8,262 nt of DNA from Desulfobacterales bacterium (GTDB taxonomy: Bacteria; Desulfobacterota; Desulfobacteria; Desulfobacterales; UBA5852), in contig JAERRP010000886.1 in assembly GCA_016735415.1 (NCBI GenBank), forward strand, positions 1-8,262, read 5' to 3'. Under the pieces are notes generated by a model. The model ran no database searches, was not told the origin of the DNA, and worked only from the letters and a program-made list of their open reading frames with translations. Positions 1-5,723 of this stretch are shown here, in pieces. Made by a program: the position numbers and the translations under genes. Numbering within the stretch: position 1 is the first letter of the stretch; every line of letters starts with the position of its first letter.

Positions 1-31
1 ACCAGTTTCGATGAAGGGTTTGAGATGTCAT
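1..31 (-). CDS. 5' end of a further gene, truncated by the window edge
   Basis: The minus strand has an ATG at 31-29 followed by an open frame reading M-T-S-Q-T-L-H-R-N-W before the window ends. An AGGA Shine-Dalgarno sequence (within AAAGGACTGACACAA) stands 9 nt upstream of the ATG, which is good spacing. The gap to the stop of the preceding acyl-CoA synthetase beta gene is about 41 nt, so this gene is probably in the same transcription unit. Ten codons are too few to identify the product. The ribosome binding site is the main evidence that it is a real gene. Confidence 0.5.
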   Translation of the reverse strand, partial: MTSQTLHRNW

Positions 32-72
32 TTGTGTCAGTCCTTTCGATTGGCGTTTTGAACCCCGGCCGG

Positions 73-747
73 TCAGGTGGCGGGATGCAGGACCATTTTG
101 GCGTCCAGGATTGTCCAGTCCGAACGACTCCAGACGATGGGATTCAGGTCCAACTGATCGAACCGCGGTCCCAGGGCCTCCACCATGTCGCTCACGGTAA
201 CGATCAGCCGGGCCAGGATCGCCGGATCCAGCCGCAACCCGCGAAACCCCTCGAACACCGGGTAGATTTTGGGTTCCATCAGCATACGGCGGGCTTCGGC
301 TTCATCGAGAGGCGCCAGCCGGAAGGCCACATCCGGGGCGATTTCCGTGAGAATACCCCCGGCGCCGACCATAACGGCCGGACCCAGGGACGCATCCATG
401 AGGGCCCCGGCAATCATTTCCGGGCCCCTGGGTACCACCATCTGCTCGATCAGGAGGGGAACCCGGGGAAAGGCCGCTGCCAATTTCCGCACGGCGCCAT
501 CCAAAGCGTCCCGGTCCAGGTTTAAATAGACGCCCCGCACATCCGTCTTGTGCAGGATGTCGGGCGAACACACTTTAACTGCAAAAGGCCCCTCAAACGG
601 GGGCGGCTGATCCAGGGGACCGGATGCCGTTCGCAGACCTTGGGGGGTTTTCAAACCCAGGGATGCCAGCAGGCGTTTGACTTCGTATTCATCCGGCCGG
701 TCGGCGACCGTCAACTGCGCACACCACATTTCGAGGAGGGCCTTCAT
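73..747 (-). CDS. ADP/NDP-forming acyl-CoA synthetase, beta subunit (ATP-grasp)
   Basis: The product is 224 aa, the usual size for a free-standing beta subunit of the NDP-forming acyl-CoA synthetase family (ATP-grasp_5 type). With its alpha subunit it would interconvert acyl-CoA + ADP + Pi and carboxylate + CoA + ATP in the cytoplasm. Visible signatures are the VKVCSPDILHKTDVRGV motif at residues 57-73, a glycine-rich VGAGGILTEIAPDVAF segment at 127-142, and LDLNPI...DAKMVL near the C-terminus (199-220). His66 in DILHKTDV sits where the family has its second phospho-accepting histidine. The ATG overlaps the alpha stop codon by 4 nt (ATGA, 744-747), so the two are probably translationally coupled. 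The reading frame is intact. Substrate (acetate, branched-chain or aryl acids) cannot be told from sequence alone. Confidence 0.9.
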   Translation of the reverse strand: MKALLEMWCAQLTVADRPDEYEVKRLLASLGLKTPQGLRTASGPLDQPPPFEGPFAVKVCSPDILHKTDVRGVYLNLDRDALDGAVRKLAAAFPRVPLLIEQMVVPRGPEMIAGALMDASLGPAVMVGAGGILTEIAPDVAFRLAPLDEAEARRMLMEPKIYPVFEGFRGLRLDPAILARLIVTVSDMVEALGPRFDQLDLNPIVWSRSDWTILDAKMVLHPAT

Positions 748-1724
748 ATGTCCACTCCCAGGGATGACAGGATTCGGTACCGTTCCACCAGGAAGCGGGC
801 GGCCCGGACGGCACGGCTGATGGAGGGAAAGCCCGCCACGCCCGCATCGTGGAATCGTCGCAAATATAAGTCGGTAAACGGCCCGTACTGGGTAAAGGTA
901 ATGATCGGCTTGACCCTTTGGCAGGCCCGGACGGCAACCGCTTCGATCAGACCGTCCGAAATCGCGGGCGGAGAAAAAAAGGCGGTGCAGATCACGATAT
1001 CGACGCCATCGTCATCCAGCAAAGCGTCGAGGCTTGCACCGAACATGCCGTCGTCGGCACTGGCGGTCAGATCCACGGGGTTGTCACAGGCAGCATATGG
1101 CAGGGTGGCCGCACGGATGCGTTCAACGGTTTGCGGTCGCAGGGTGGCCATGGCCAGCGGGATGCCGCGCTGGTCGATTTCAATATAATCGGCGCACATG
1201 ACCCCGAACCCACCGGCCGGGGTCAGGACGGCGACCCGGTGGCCGGATGCGGGCGGCAGCAGGGCAAGGCATTTGGAGGCATCGCAAAGTTCTTCGTCAT
1301 CCACGACCCGCTGGATGCCATATTGCCGGAAAGCCCCGCCGATCACGGCATCCATACCCGCCAGACGCCCCGTATGGCTGCTGACGGCCCGGACGCCGGA
1401 GGGCGTGCGGCCGGCCTTCAGGACGATGACCGGTTTGCGGCGGGTGACCTCACGGGCTTTCTCCAGAAACCGGCGCCCGGGGGCGATACTTTCCAGGTAA
1501 AAGGCCAGGCAGCGGGTTTCGCGATCCTGTCCAAAATAATCTAGAAAATCAAGTTCATCCAGATCGCATTTATTGCCCAGTCCCACAAAGGCCCGCAGGC
1601 CGTAGCCGACATTGCTCGCCAGTCCCAGCGCTTCCACACCCACGGAACCGCTCTGGGTGATGAACGCCACCCCGCCGCCACGGCTGAGCGCTTTGTCACC
1701 GTGCTCCACAAAAATGGTGTCCAA
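744..1724 (-). CDS. Acyl-CoA synthetase (ADP-forming) alpha subunit, C-terminal part (ligase domains)
   Basis: This frame carries the two succinyl-CoA-synthetase-like domains of an NDP-forming acyl-CoA synthetase alpha subunit. The N-terminal CoA-binding domain lies upstream in the same frame, beyond a TAA at 1728-1730. Counting from TTG at 1724 it is 326 aa. GGGVAFITQSGSVGVEALG (16-34) is the conserved start of the ligase-CoA domain. SSHTGRLAG at 115-123 contains His117, about residue 260 of the unbroken protein, the expected phosphohistidine. LTPAGGFGVMCAD (167-179) and DNPVDLT (214-220) are also typical. The TTG start is nominal: there is no Shine-Dalgarno sequence before it and homologues run straight through this point. 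Expression would need reinitiation after the TAA, two codons upstream, or readthrough. It overlaps the beta gene by 4 nt. The domain call is secure; whether it is made as a separate polypeptide is not. Confidence 0.8.
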   Translation of the reverse strand: MDTIFVEHGDKALSRGGGVAFITQSGSVGVEALGLASNVGYGLRAFVGLGNKCDLDELDFLDYFGQDRETRCLAFYLESIAPGRRFLEKAREVTRRKPVIVLKAGRTPSGVRAVSSHTGRLAGMDAVIGGAFRQYGIQRVVDDEELCDASKCLALLPPASGHRVAVLTPAGGFGVMCADYIEIDQRGIPLAMATLRPQTVERIRAATLPYAACDNPVDLTASADDGMFGASLDALLDDDGVDIVICTAFFSPPAISDGLIEAVAVRACQRVKPIITFTQYGPFTDLYLRRFHDAGVAGFPSISRAVRAARFLVERYRILSSLGVDI

Positions 1725-1727
1725 ACG

Positions 1728-2153
1728 TTAGGCCGGCACGAAAATGCCCAGCGAGTTGGGCCCCAGAATCCGGCTGCCCGTTTGCTGCCCGACGGTTTTC
1801 AGGCGCGCCTCGAGTCGGGCGCCCGGCGCCCCGGTTTCGGAAAAGCCGCCGGCCACAACAATGATGAAAGGGATGCCGCGGGCGGCACAGGCTTCGGCCG
1901 AAGCGACCGACGCTTCGGCGCCGGTGGCGACGACGGCCAGGTCGATGCCTTCCGGAAGCGCGGGGATATCGGCAAAGACCGGGCGGCCCATCACCTTGGC
2001 TTCTCTGGGATGAACCGGGTAGAGTTTGCGCAGGGAAGGCACGAGACGCTCGAAAACGATCCGCCCGATGTTGCCCTCCCGATTGCTGGCGCCCACCACG
2101 GCGATCGCTTTGGGATTGAAAAGACGTTTCAGGTCGGGTGGCGGTGGGATCAT
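1728..2153 (-). CDS. Acyl-CoA synthetase (ADP-forming) alpha subunit, N-terminal CoA-binding domain, ended by an in-frame TAA
   Basis: This 141-aa product is a Rossmann-type CoA-binding domain. It opens with a P-rich segment and LFNPKAIAVVGASNREGNIG, the nucleotide-binding loop of the family, and ends with RILGPNSLGIFVPA followed by TAA. In intact relatives the GPN-LG motif is followed directly by the segment that here lies just past the stop (LDTIFVEHG), so the two frames are one gene with a nonsense codon in the interdomain linker. Read through, the protein would be about 469 residues, a normal alpha length. I chose ATG at 2153 because the family homology starts there and the ATG overlaps the stop of the upstream small gene (ATGA). 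A longer in-frame extension to 2366 overlaps the thioesterase and shows no family features. The isolated domain could bind CoA but could not catalyse the reaction alone. Confidence 0.8.
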   Translation of the reverse strand: MIPPPPDLKRLFNPKAIAVVGASNREGNIGRIVFERLVPSLRKLYPVHPREAKVMGRPVFADIPALPEGIDLAVVATGAEASVASAEACAARGIPFIIVVAGGFSETGAPGARLEARLKTVGQQTGSRILGPNSLGIFVPA

Positions 2154-2277
2154 CGGACCGGTCCCGCCTGTTCGGAGGTTATCGATTCCAGCCACCGGTG
2201 GATGTCCTCCAGCGGCAGATGACCGCCGATATCGCGGCCATAATATGCACACTGAACGGTTTGGTTTGGAGTCGCAT
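2150..2277 (-). pseudogene. Small (about 42-codon) gene with a one-base frameshift, unknown function
   Basis: ATG at 2277 has an AAGGA Shine-Dalgarno sequence 10 nt upstream and begins M-R-L-Q-T-K. Near 2260 the sensible frame jumps: from there the frame reads TVQCAYYGRDIGGHLP, then LEDIHRWLESITSEQAGPVR and a TGA. That TGA overlaps the ATG of the alpha subunit as ATGA (2150-2153). The downstream frame has no start codon of its own and meets a TGA upstream at about the Shine-Dalgarno site. Adding one A to the AAA run in CCAAACCAAACCG joins the halves into a continuous 42-aa protein. The 24-nt gap after the thioesterase and the overlap with alpha place it inside the operon. I do not recognise the family. 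The composition, with Tyr-Tyr-Gly-Arg-Asp and an amphipathic EDIHRWLESI helix, looks like real protein. The lesion could be a mutation, a sequencing indel or a slippage site. Confidence 0.55.
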
Positions 2278-2301
2278 GGGCCGATCATCCTTATCTGCCG
2301 T

Positions 2302-2739
2302 TTAAACCTTTGGATCCAGGATGACCATGGTAATGCGTGATACGCAGACCAGTCGTTCGCGCTCATCGTGGATCTTGATCTGCCAGATGTGGGTGGATGC
2401 CCCCAGATGCAAAGGCGTTACCTTGCCGATCACATGGCCCTCGCGCACGGAACGGATGTGGTTGGCATTGATGTCCAGCCCCACGGCCATTTGCTTCTCA
2501 GGATCGATGCAGAGGTAGGCCGCCACACTGCCCAGGGTTTCGGCCAGGACCACCGAGGCCCCGCCGTGTAGAATGCGGGCCGGTTGAACGGTACGGTTGT
2601 CCACGGGCATCCGTGCTGTGAGATAGTCGTGGCCGATTTCCGTAAATTCAATCCCGATCCGTTCGACGATCGTGTCGGTCGTCAGTTGATTCATCTGCTC
2701 CAATGTCGCCTCGGTGAACCAGATACTCATGCGTTGCAT
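2302..2739 (-). CDS. Hotdog-fold acyl-CoA thioesterase (PaaI/EntH/MenI-like)
   Basis: The 145-aa product matches the single-domain hotdog thioesterases typified by E. coli EntH (YbdB) and MenI, which hydrolyse acyl- or aroyl-thioesters. RMPVDNRTVQP (43-53) and ILHGGASVVLAETLGS (56-71) carry the expected active-site set: Gln52, His58, Glu67 and Ser71. These correspond in spacing to Gln48, His54, Glu63 and Ser67 of EntH. NANHIRSVREG and PLHLGASTHIWQIKI follow as in the family. I start at ATG 2739 because AGGA stands 8 nt upstream; ATG 2730 (MSIWF) is an alternative and a longer extension to 2829 has no support. The gene precedes the small frameshifted gene by 24 nt and the acyl-CoA synthetase, so a role in acyl-CoA turnover or proofreading is plausible. 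A menaquinone-pathway role cannot be excluded, but no men genes are in the window. Confidence 0.88.
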   Translation of the reverse strand: MQRMSIWFTEATLEQMNQLTTDTIVERIGIEFTEIGHDYLTARMPVDNRTVQPARILHGGASVVLAETLGSVAAYLCIDPEKQMAVGLDINANHIRSVREGHVIGKVTPLHLGASTHIWQIKIHDERERLVCVSRITMVILDPKV

Positions 2740-2845
2740 ACCTTTTTTCCTGGAAGAATCCAAACGGGAAGGCGGGTTGGGATGGTTGTCATGGCGCAAC
2801 CCGTCGATATTCGCTGAGAACGGCGGCAATTGCCGCTTGAAAAGG

Positions 2846-4054
2846 CTATTTCACCCATTTGATTTCGCGTGCCGTTTGGTTGCCGATGACGGTAAAATCG
2901 AGGCTGGGCGGCATGCTCGCATCATGCTCGGTCTGAGGAATCCGGCTGCCCATTATTTCCGCCGTTTGCTGGGGATAGGGCGGCGACTGGTCGGGATTGG
3001 CGAATCCTTCCGGAAATATGGGCTGCTGCGTGGCCGGGTCATACTTGTCGGAGGCTCCCAGAGTATGGAGGATTTCATGGGCGATCACAACCTGGTTCTT
3101 GGGTTGCTGACCGAAGTCGGCATATGCATGCACCACGCCGAACATCCCTTTGCGGATGCCCAGCGAGTTTTCAAGCATCTCCACGGTGTCGGGACCGTGG
3201 TAGAGGACAAAAATCTTTATTTCCGGGGAAGGACCTTCATTGAAGGTATCCGATCGGAAGACCCACCACCGCATTTTAAGACTCCACCACATGACCGCCA
3301 GGGGATTGTCACCTTTGGGCGGTGAGGGCGGAATGGATCGAACTTCGGGTGCCAGAAGTAACTTGGCGGGCTCCGCCAGAGGCAGTTCATACCTTTCAGC
3401 CTCAGCGGCAAAATAATCGGCAATCGGCAGGAAGGTGTCTTCATCCAGCCGGCTGATATAACGATCGACCATTTCCGACTCGTCGGCGTTGATCGGATAG
3501 ATTCCCACCCACAAGGTGTCGTCCCAGTTGGTGGCCCAGATGCCGCTCATGATCGTATTCAATCCCACGATCAGCAGAATGAACAGCAACACGGCGATGC
3601 GGATGGTTTTAAAAAGTCCCCGGGAAGATTCGGTGGCGTCTGCCGATGGGGGCACCTCGACCGAGACGGTTTCGATCGGGACGCTTCTGGCCGGGGCTTC
3701 ATTTTCAATCAGGAATTCACCGCAGTGCAGACAGGTGGCCGCCCGACTCTGCCGGGTACCGCAATGCGGGCAGCACACGGTGTTGCCGGTTGCCGATGAA
3801 CGGCTGTCCGGGGAGGAATCGGGGGCGCTGACCGGCGCCAGTTCGAAGACCACGCCGCAACCGGCCGCCGCTTCGACGATTTTTCGGCCCTTGATCTCAT
3901 TGACATCCTTGCTGACCGTCACCGGATCTCCGGCAAAAAGGGCTTCCAGCTTCCGGGGTGCCAGTTTGAAAATGGCGGCCAGTTTGTCTTTGGCCTCATT
4001 GATATCATAACCCAGCAGAAACTCTCCGCGAAAAACAACATCATACCGGTCCAT
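2846..4054 (-). CDS. Membrane protein with zinc ribbon and metzincin-like HExxHxxGxxD protease domain
   Basis: The product is 402 aa in four parts. Residues 1-75 form a small domain (MDRYDVVFRGEFLLGYD... through VVFELAPV) of the kind found at the N-terminus of assorted bacterial membrane proteins. Residues 95-111 are a zinc ribbon, CPHC...CLHC. After a Ser/Pro-rich linker, one transmembrane helix spans about 151-170, with a basic residue before it. The C-terminal region (about 175-402) contains HEILHTLGASD at 326-336. This fits the metzincin zinc site, with His326, Glu327, His330 and Asp336 as third ligand, as in snapalysin-like enzymes. EIMG at 366-369 could be the Met-turn. One N-terminal cytoplasmic and one C-terminal extracytoplasmic domain is the likely topology. 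ATG 4054 has AGGA 8 nt upstream. Proteolytic activity and substrate are inference; the motif is directly visible. It is first in its transcription unit. Confidence 0.78.
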   Translation of the reverse strand: MDRYDVVFRGEFLLGYDINEAKDKLAAIFKLAPRKLEALFAGDPVTVSKDVNEIKGRKIVEAAAGCGVVFELAPVSAPDSSPDSRSSATGNTVCCPHCGTRQSRAATCLHCGEFLIENEAPARSVPIETVSVEVPPSADATESSRGLFKTIRIAVLLFILLIVGLNTIMSGIWATNWDDTLWVGIYPINADESEMVDRYISRLDEDTFLPIADYFAAEAERYELPLAEPAKLLLAPEVRSIPPSPPKGDNPLAVMWWSLKMRWWVFRSDTFNEGPSPEIKIFVLYHGPDTVEMLENSLGIRKGMFGVVHAYADFGQQPKNQVVIAHEILHTLGASDKYDPATQQPIFPEGFANPDQSPPYPQQTAEIMGSRIPQTEHDASMPPSLDFTVIGNQTAREIKWVK

Positions 4055-4270
4055 ACAACACGTCCTGTTACGGCGGGGCTTGCCGTGGATGAGTGATTAA
4101 ATGCGAAAACGGGCCCCGCTCTGCCTTTCCGGCGACCCCACGATTTCAATTTAGCGTCCCGAAGTTTCAGACGCTTTAAAACAACGCCTGCTTCACGTTT
4201 GGGATTTGCGCGAATCGACACCCCGGCCGGAAGCTGGCCTGGGCCTTGAAAAGCGTCAAAAGTTCAAAAC
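4055..4270 (-). promoter_or_regulatory. Long 5' leader of the metalloprotease-like gene
   Basis: Between the predicted promoter and the ATG at 4054 lie about 215 nt with no convincing gene. The leader has a perfect 7-bp stem, GCGGGGC (4073-4079) with GCCCCGC (4113-4119), ending about 6 nt before the Shine-Dalgarno sequence (4063-4066). It also has a 6-bp stem AGCGTC/GACGCT further upstream. Such structures could modulate translation. No known riboswitch class is recognisable, so the regulatory role is only a suggestion. Confidence 0.3.
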
Positions 4271-4277
4271 AAGCGTA

Positions 4278-4306
4278 ATTCTATCAAAAGGATAGCGGCC
4301 TGGCAA
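4278..4306 (-). promoter_or_regulatory. Sigma-70-type promoter with extended -10
   Basis: On the minus strand TTGCCA (4306-4301, 5 of 6 consensus bases) is followed by exactly 17 nt and then TAGAAT (4283-4278, 5 of 6). A TG pair one base before the -10 makes an extended -10 element. Transcription would start near 4271. It lies just downstream of the methyltransferase terminator, so it is well placed to drive the metalloprotease-like gene and probably the thioesterase/acyl-CoA synthetase genes beyond it. Confidence 0.7.
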
Positions 4307-4321
4307 CCCGCAGGCCGGCGG

Positions 4322-4364
4322 AAAAAGATGGAGGGGATGCGCGCGCGGCCCGGTTTGCATCCCC
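4322..4364 (-). terminator. Rho-independent terminator after the methyltransferase gene
   Basis: Ten nt past the methyltransferase stop codon the minus strand forms an 8-bp perfect stem, GGGGATGC (4364-4357) with GCATCCCC (4340-4333). The 16-nt GC-rich loop could pair further. The sequence CCATCTTTTT follows, with the T run at 4326-4322. Position, stem strength and T run all fit termination of the upstream unit. The T run is short and starts 6 nt after the stem, so efficiency may be moderate. Confidence 0.65.
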
Positions 4365-4374
4365 CCGTCGCCTA

Positions 4375-5025
4375 TCAGCTTTTAGGTGTCATTCGTATCA
4401 ATAACAGGGGGATGACTTGTGTCTCGCTGCGCAGGGTTTTCTGCGCGAGCTGAATGGAAAATGCAGATTGCATGCAATCCAAAAAAGCTTTGTTGGTCTG
4501 GCGGATTTCTCCGGCCAGCAGTATCTCGCCCCCGGGCTTGAGCAGCGCCCGAAAAAGCTTTCGCATGGTCTTGAAATTACTATCTTTGTAAATCAGTTCC
4601 GATCCCAGGATGCCGTCAAAACGATCCTTCAGATCCGGGTGGTGCCAGTCCAGGCGGCGTACGCGGGCGTTGGTGCACCGGTTTTCCAGAAGATTGGCCT
4701 TGATAAAGGCCAGGGCGTGCGGATCGTATTCGGTAATGGTGACGTCGTGGCCGAAGGCGGCGGCGACCTCCCCGGTCACACCCAGTCCCGCCCCCAGCTC
4801 GATCAGGCGTTCGTCCTTCCGAACCGGTCGGGAGGCCACTCGCGTGGCCATCAGCAGAGAAGCTTCCCAGATTTTGGACCACAGCGGAAAATCGCGCAGC
4901 GGGTTCTCCGGATCGATGAATTGTTCGACCGTGCGCGGAACGTGAAAACGGAAGGGGCGTCCGCCAACGGCTAAATCGGCGATTTCGGTGTCATAGGCCG
5001 TGTTGAAGGTTTCCAGCGAAAACAT
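4375..5025 (-). CDS. Class I SAM-dependent methyltransferase (METTL21/Methyltransf_16-like)
   Basis: The 216-aa product has the Rossmann SAM-binding core. LIELGAGLGVTGEVAAAFG (74-92) is motif I, and ITEYDPHALAFIKANL (97-112) has the acidic residue that binds the ribose. RRLDWHHP (123-130) and DGILGSELIYKD (137-148) are motifs II/III. The preceding FPLWSKIWEASLLMA (46-60) is the W-x-x-S-x-x-L segment characteristic of the METTL21/ETF-beta lysine methyltransferase group, which modify lysines on proteins. A lysine target is therefore plausible, but it is inferred from family resemblance only. ATG 5025 has GGAG 7 nt upstream. The gene is followed by a terminator and preceded by a 191-nt spacer, so it may have its own promoter. 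The spacer contains TTGGCA but no good -10. Confidence 0.82.
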   Translation of the reverse strand: MFSLETFNTAYDTEIADLAVGGRPFRFHVPRTVEQFIDPENPLRDFPLWSKIWEASLLMATRVASRPVRKDERLIELGAGLGVTGEVAAAFGHDVTITEYDPHALAFIKANLLENRCTNARVRRLDWHHPDLKDRFDGILGSELIYKDSNFKTMRKLFRALLKPGGEILLAGEIRQTNKAFLDCMQSAFSIQLAQKTLRSETQVIPLLLIRMTPKS

Positions 5026-5072
5026 GGGAGAACTCCATATTGATGTGTTAGGATTAGCTCAGAAATAGGCAC

Positions 5073-5105
5073 TGCCAAGGTTTCCGACTTCTAACAAACC
5101 TGGCA
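5073..5105 (-). repeat. Bulged hairpin in the acetyltransferase-methyltransferase spacer
   Basis: TGCCAAGGTTT (5073-5083) and AAACCTGGCA (5096-5105) pair over 10 bp with one bulged base and a 12-nt loop. No T run follows on either strand, so it is not a standard intrinsic terminator. It could be a transcript 3' end, a protein-binding site or the remains of a palindromic element. No function is assigned. Confidence 0.35.
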
Positions 5106-5151
5106 CCGAATGCAAACGGTTAATGAACTCGTACAGCGTCGCAATCGCGAC

Positions 5152-5203
5152 GGATTCGTAAAGAGTTCGAGATGCGGCCTGCGAATCCTGAGGAAATAAA
5201 CGC
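5152..5203. repeat. Half copy of the palindromic repeat found at 8006-8122
   Basis: GGATTCGTAAAGAGTTCGA (5152-5170) is identical over 19 nt to the reverse complement of the right arm at 8104-8122. The resemblance continues after a short divergent stretch (GCGAATCCTGAGGAA against GCGAATTCCGAGGAA). The second arm is not detectable nearby. Instead a CGTCGC-aatc-GCGACG hairpin (5137-5152) abuts the left end. It lies just beyond the stop codon of the acetyltransferase gene (5217), as a solo arm or a decayed element. Confidence 0.65.
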
Positions 5204-5216
5204 GGCCGCCGGACAA

Positions 5217-5690
5217 TCAGATCGAATCCGATATGGCCGCGGCCGGACGGATCATATCGATGTGCGCGATGCCGTCTTCGTCATAGGGCAATCCGACGGG
5301 CTTGAAACCGAATCGGCCGTAGAAGTCCACGAGGTAGACCTGGGCCGCGATGTGAATGGCATGCCCCGGATAGGCCGTTTCGCATCGGGCCAGCGCCTGT
5401 CGCAGGGCGTTGCTGGCGAGACGGCCGCCCCGCACGGTCTTTACGGTCAGCACCCGGCCGATCGACGGCTCGACATTGTGCGAACCCGGCGCATTGACCC
5501 GCAGATACGCCACGATCTGTCCGTCGTGGCGGCGGCCGGTCAGATGCCAGGCGCAATGATCCAGATAATCGGCATCCTGGTAGGCACAGTTCTGTTCGAC
5601 GACGAAAACGCTTTGCCGGACCGCAAGAATGTCATGCATCTCGCGTGCGGTTAAATCCGACAGTTGTGACCATTTCCAGTTAATGTCCAT
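5217..5690 (-). CDS. elaA: ElaA-family GNAT N-acetyltransferase
   Basis: The 157-aa product is full length for ElaA. It shows the family N-terminal signature LRQ-like AVRQSVFVVEQNCAYQDAD (23-41), with VVEQNC-YQD as in E. coli ElaA. IGRVLTVKTVRGGRLASNAL (77-96) follows as the acetyl-CoA-binding beta4-alpha3 region. AAQVYLVDFYGRFGFKPVG (115-133) and YDEDGIAHIDM complete the fold. In the pyrophosphate loop the second glycine of the usual R-G-x-x-x-G is replaced by Ala92, which many GNATs tolerate. The acceptor substrate of this family is not established. ATG 5690 lies 33 nt after the TPR gene stop with only a poor Shine-Dalgarno sequence, so it may rely on coupling. It probably shares a transcript with the TPR gene. 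Confidence 0.88.
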   Translation of the reverse strand: MDINWKWSQLSDLTAREMHDILAVRQSVFVVEQNCAYQDADYLDHCAWHLTGRRHDGQIVAYLRVNAPGSHNVEPSIGRVLTVKTVRGGRLASNALRQALARCETAYPGHAIHIAAQVYLVDFYGRFGFKPVGLPYDEDGIAHIDMIRPAAAISDSI

Positions 5691-5723
5691 TGTCAGGCAT
5701 CGCTGATGGCCGCCCTGAGTCGG

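Noticed and set aside
25..1544. Long plus-strand open frames opposite the acyl-CoA synthetase genes (25-525, 550-1188, 918-1544)
   Set aside because: They lie antisense to well-supported genes, have no recognisable motifs and have the Gly/Arg/His-rich composition typical of antisense frames in GC-rich DNA.
2154..2366. Upstream extension of the alpha subunit start to 2366
   Set aside because: It overlaps the thioesterase C-terminus, encodes unrelated sequence, and the family homology begins at ATG 2153, which overlaps the preceding stop.
2727..2792. 21-codon frame on the minus strand ending in an ATGA overlap with the inner thioesterase ATG
   Set aside because: There is no convincing Shine-Dalgarno sequence before its ATG, the peptide is not distinctive, and the thioesterase has a better start with its own AGGA inside this stretch. 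Chance is the simpler reading.
2823..2836. Perfect 14-bp palindrome GCGGCAATTGCCGC after the membrane protein stop, as a terminator
   Set aside because: The hairpin is only 5 bp with a 4-nt loop and no T run follows on the minus strand. It could be a protein-binding site, but nothing else supports that.
3919..4221. 100-codon minus-strand frame overlapping the leader and start of the membrane protein
   Set aside because: Its GTG has no Shine-Dalgarno sequence at usable spacing and most of it is an out-of-frame overlap with a solid gene.
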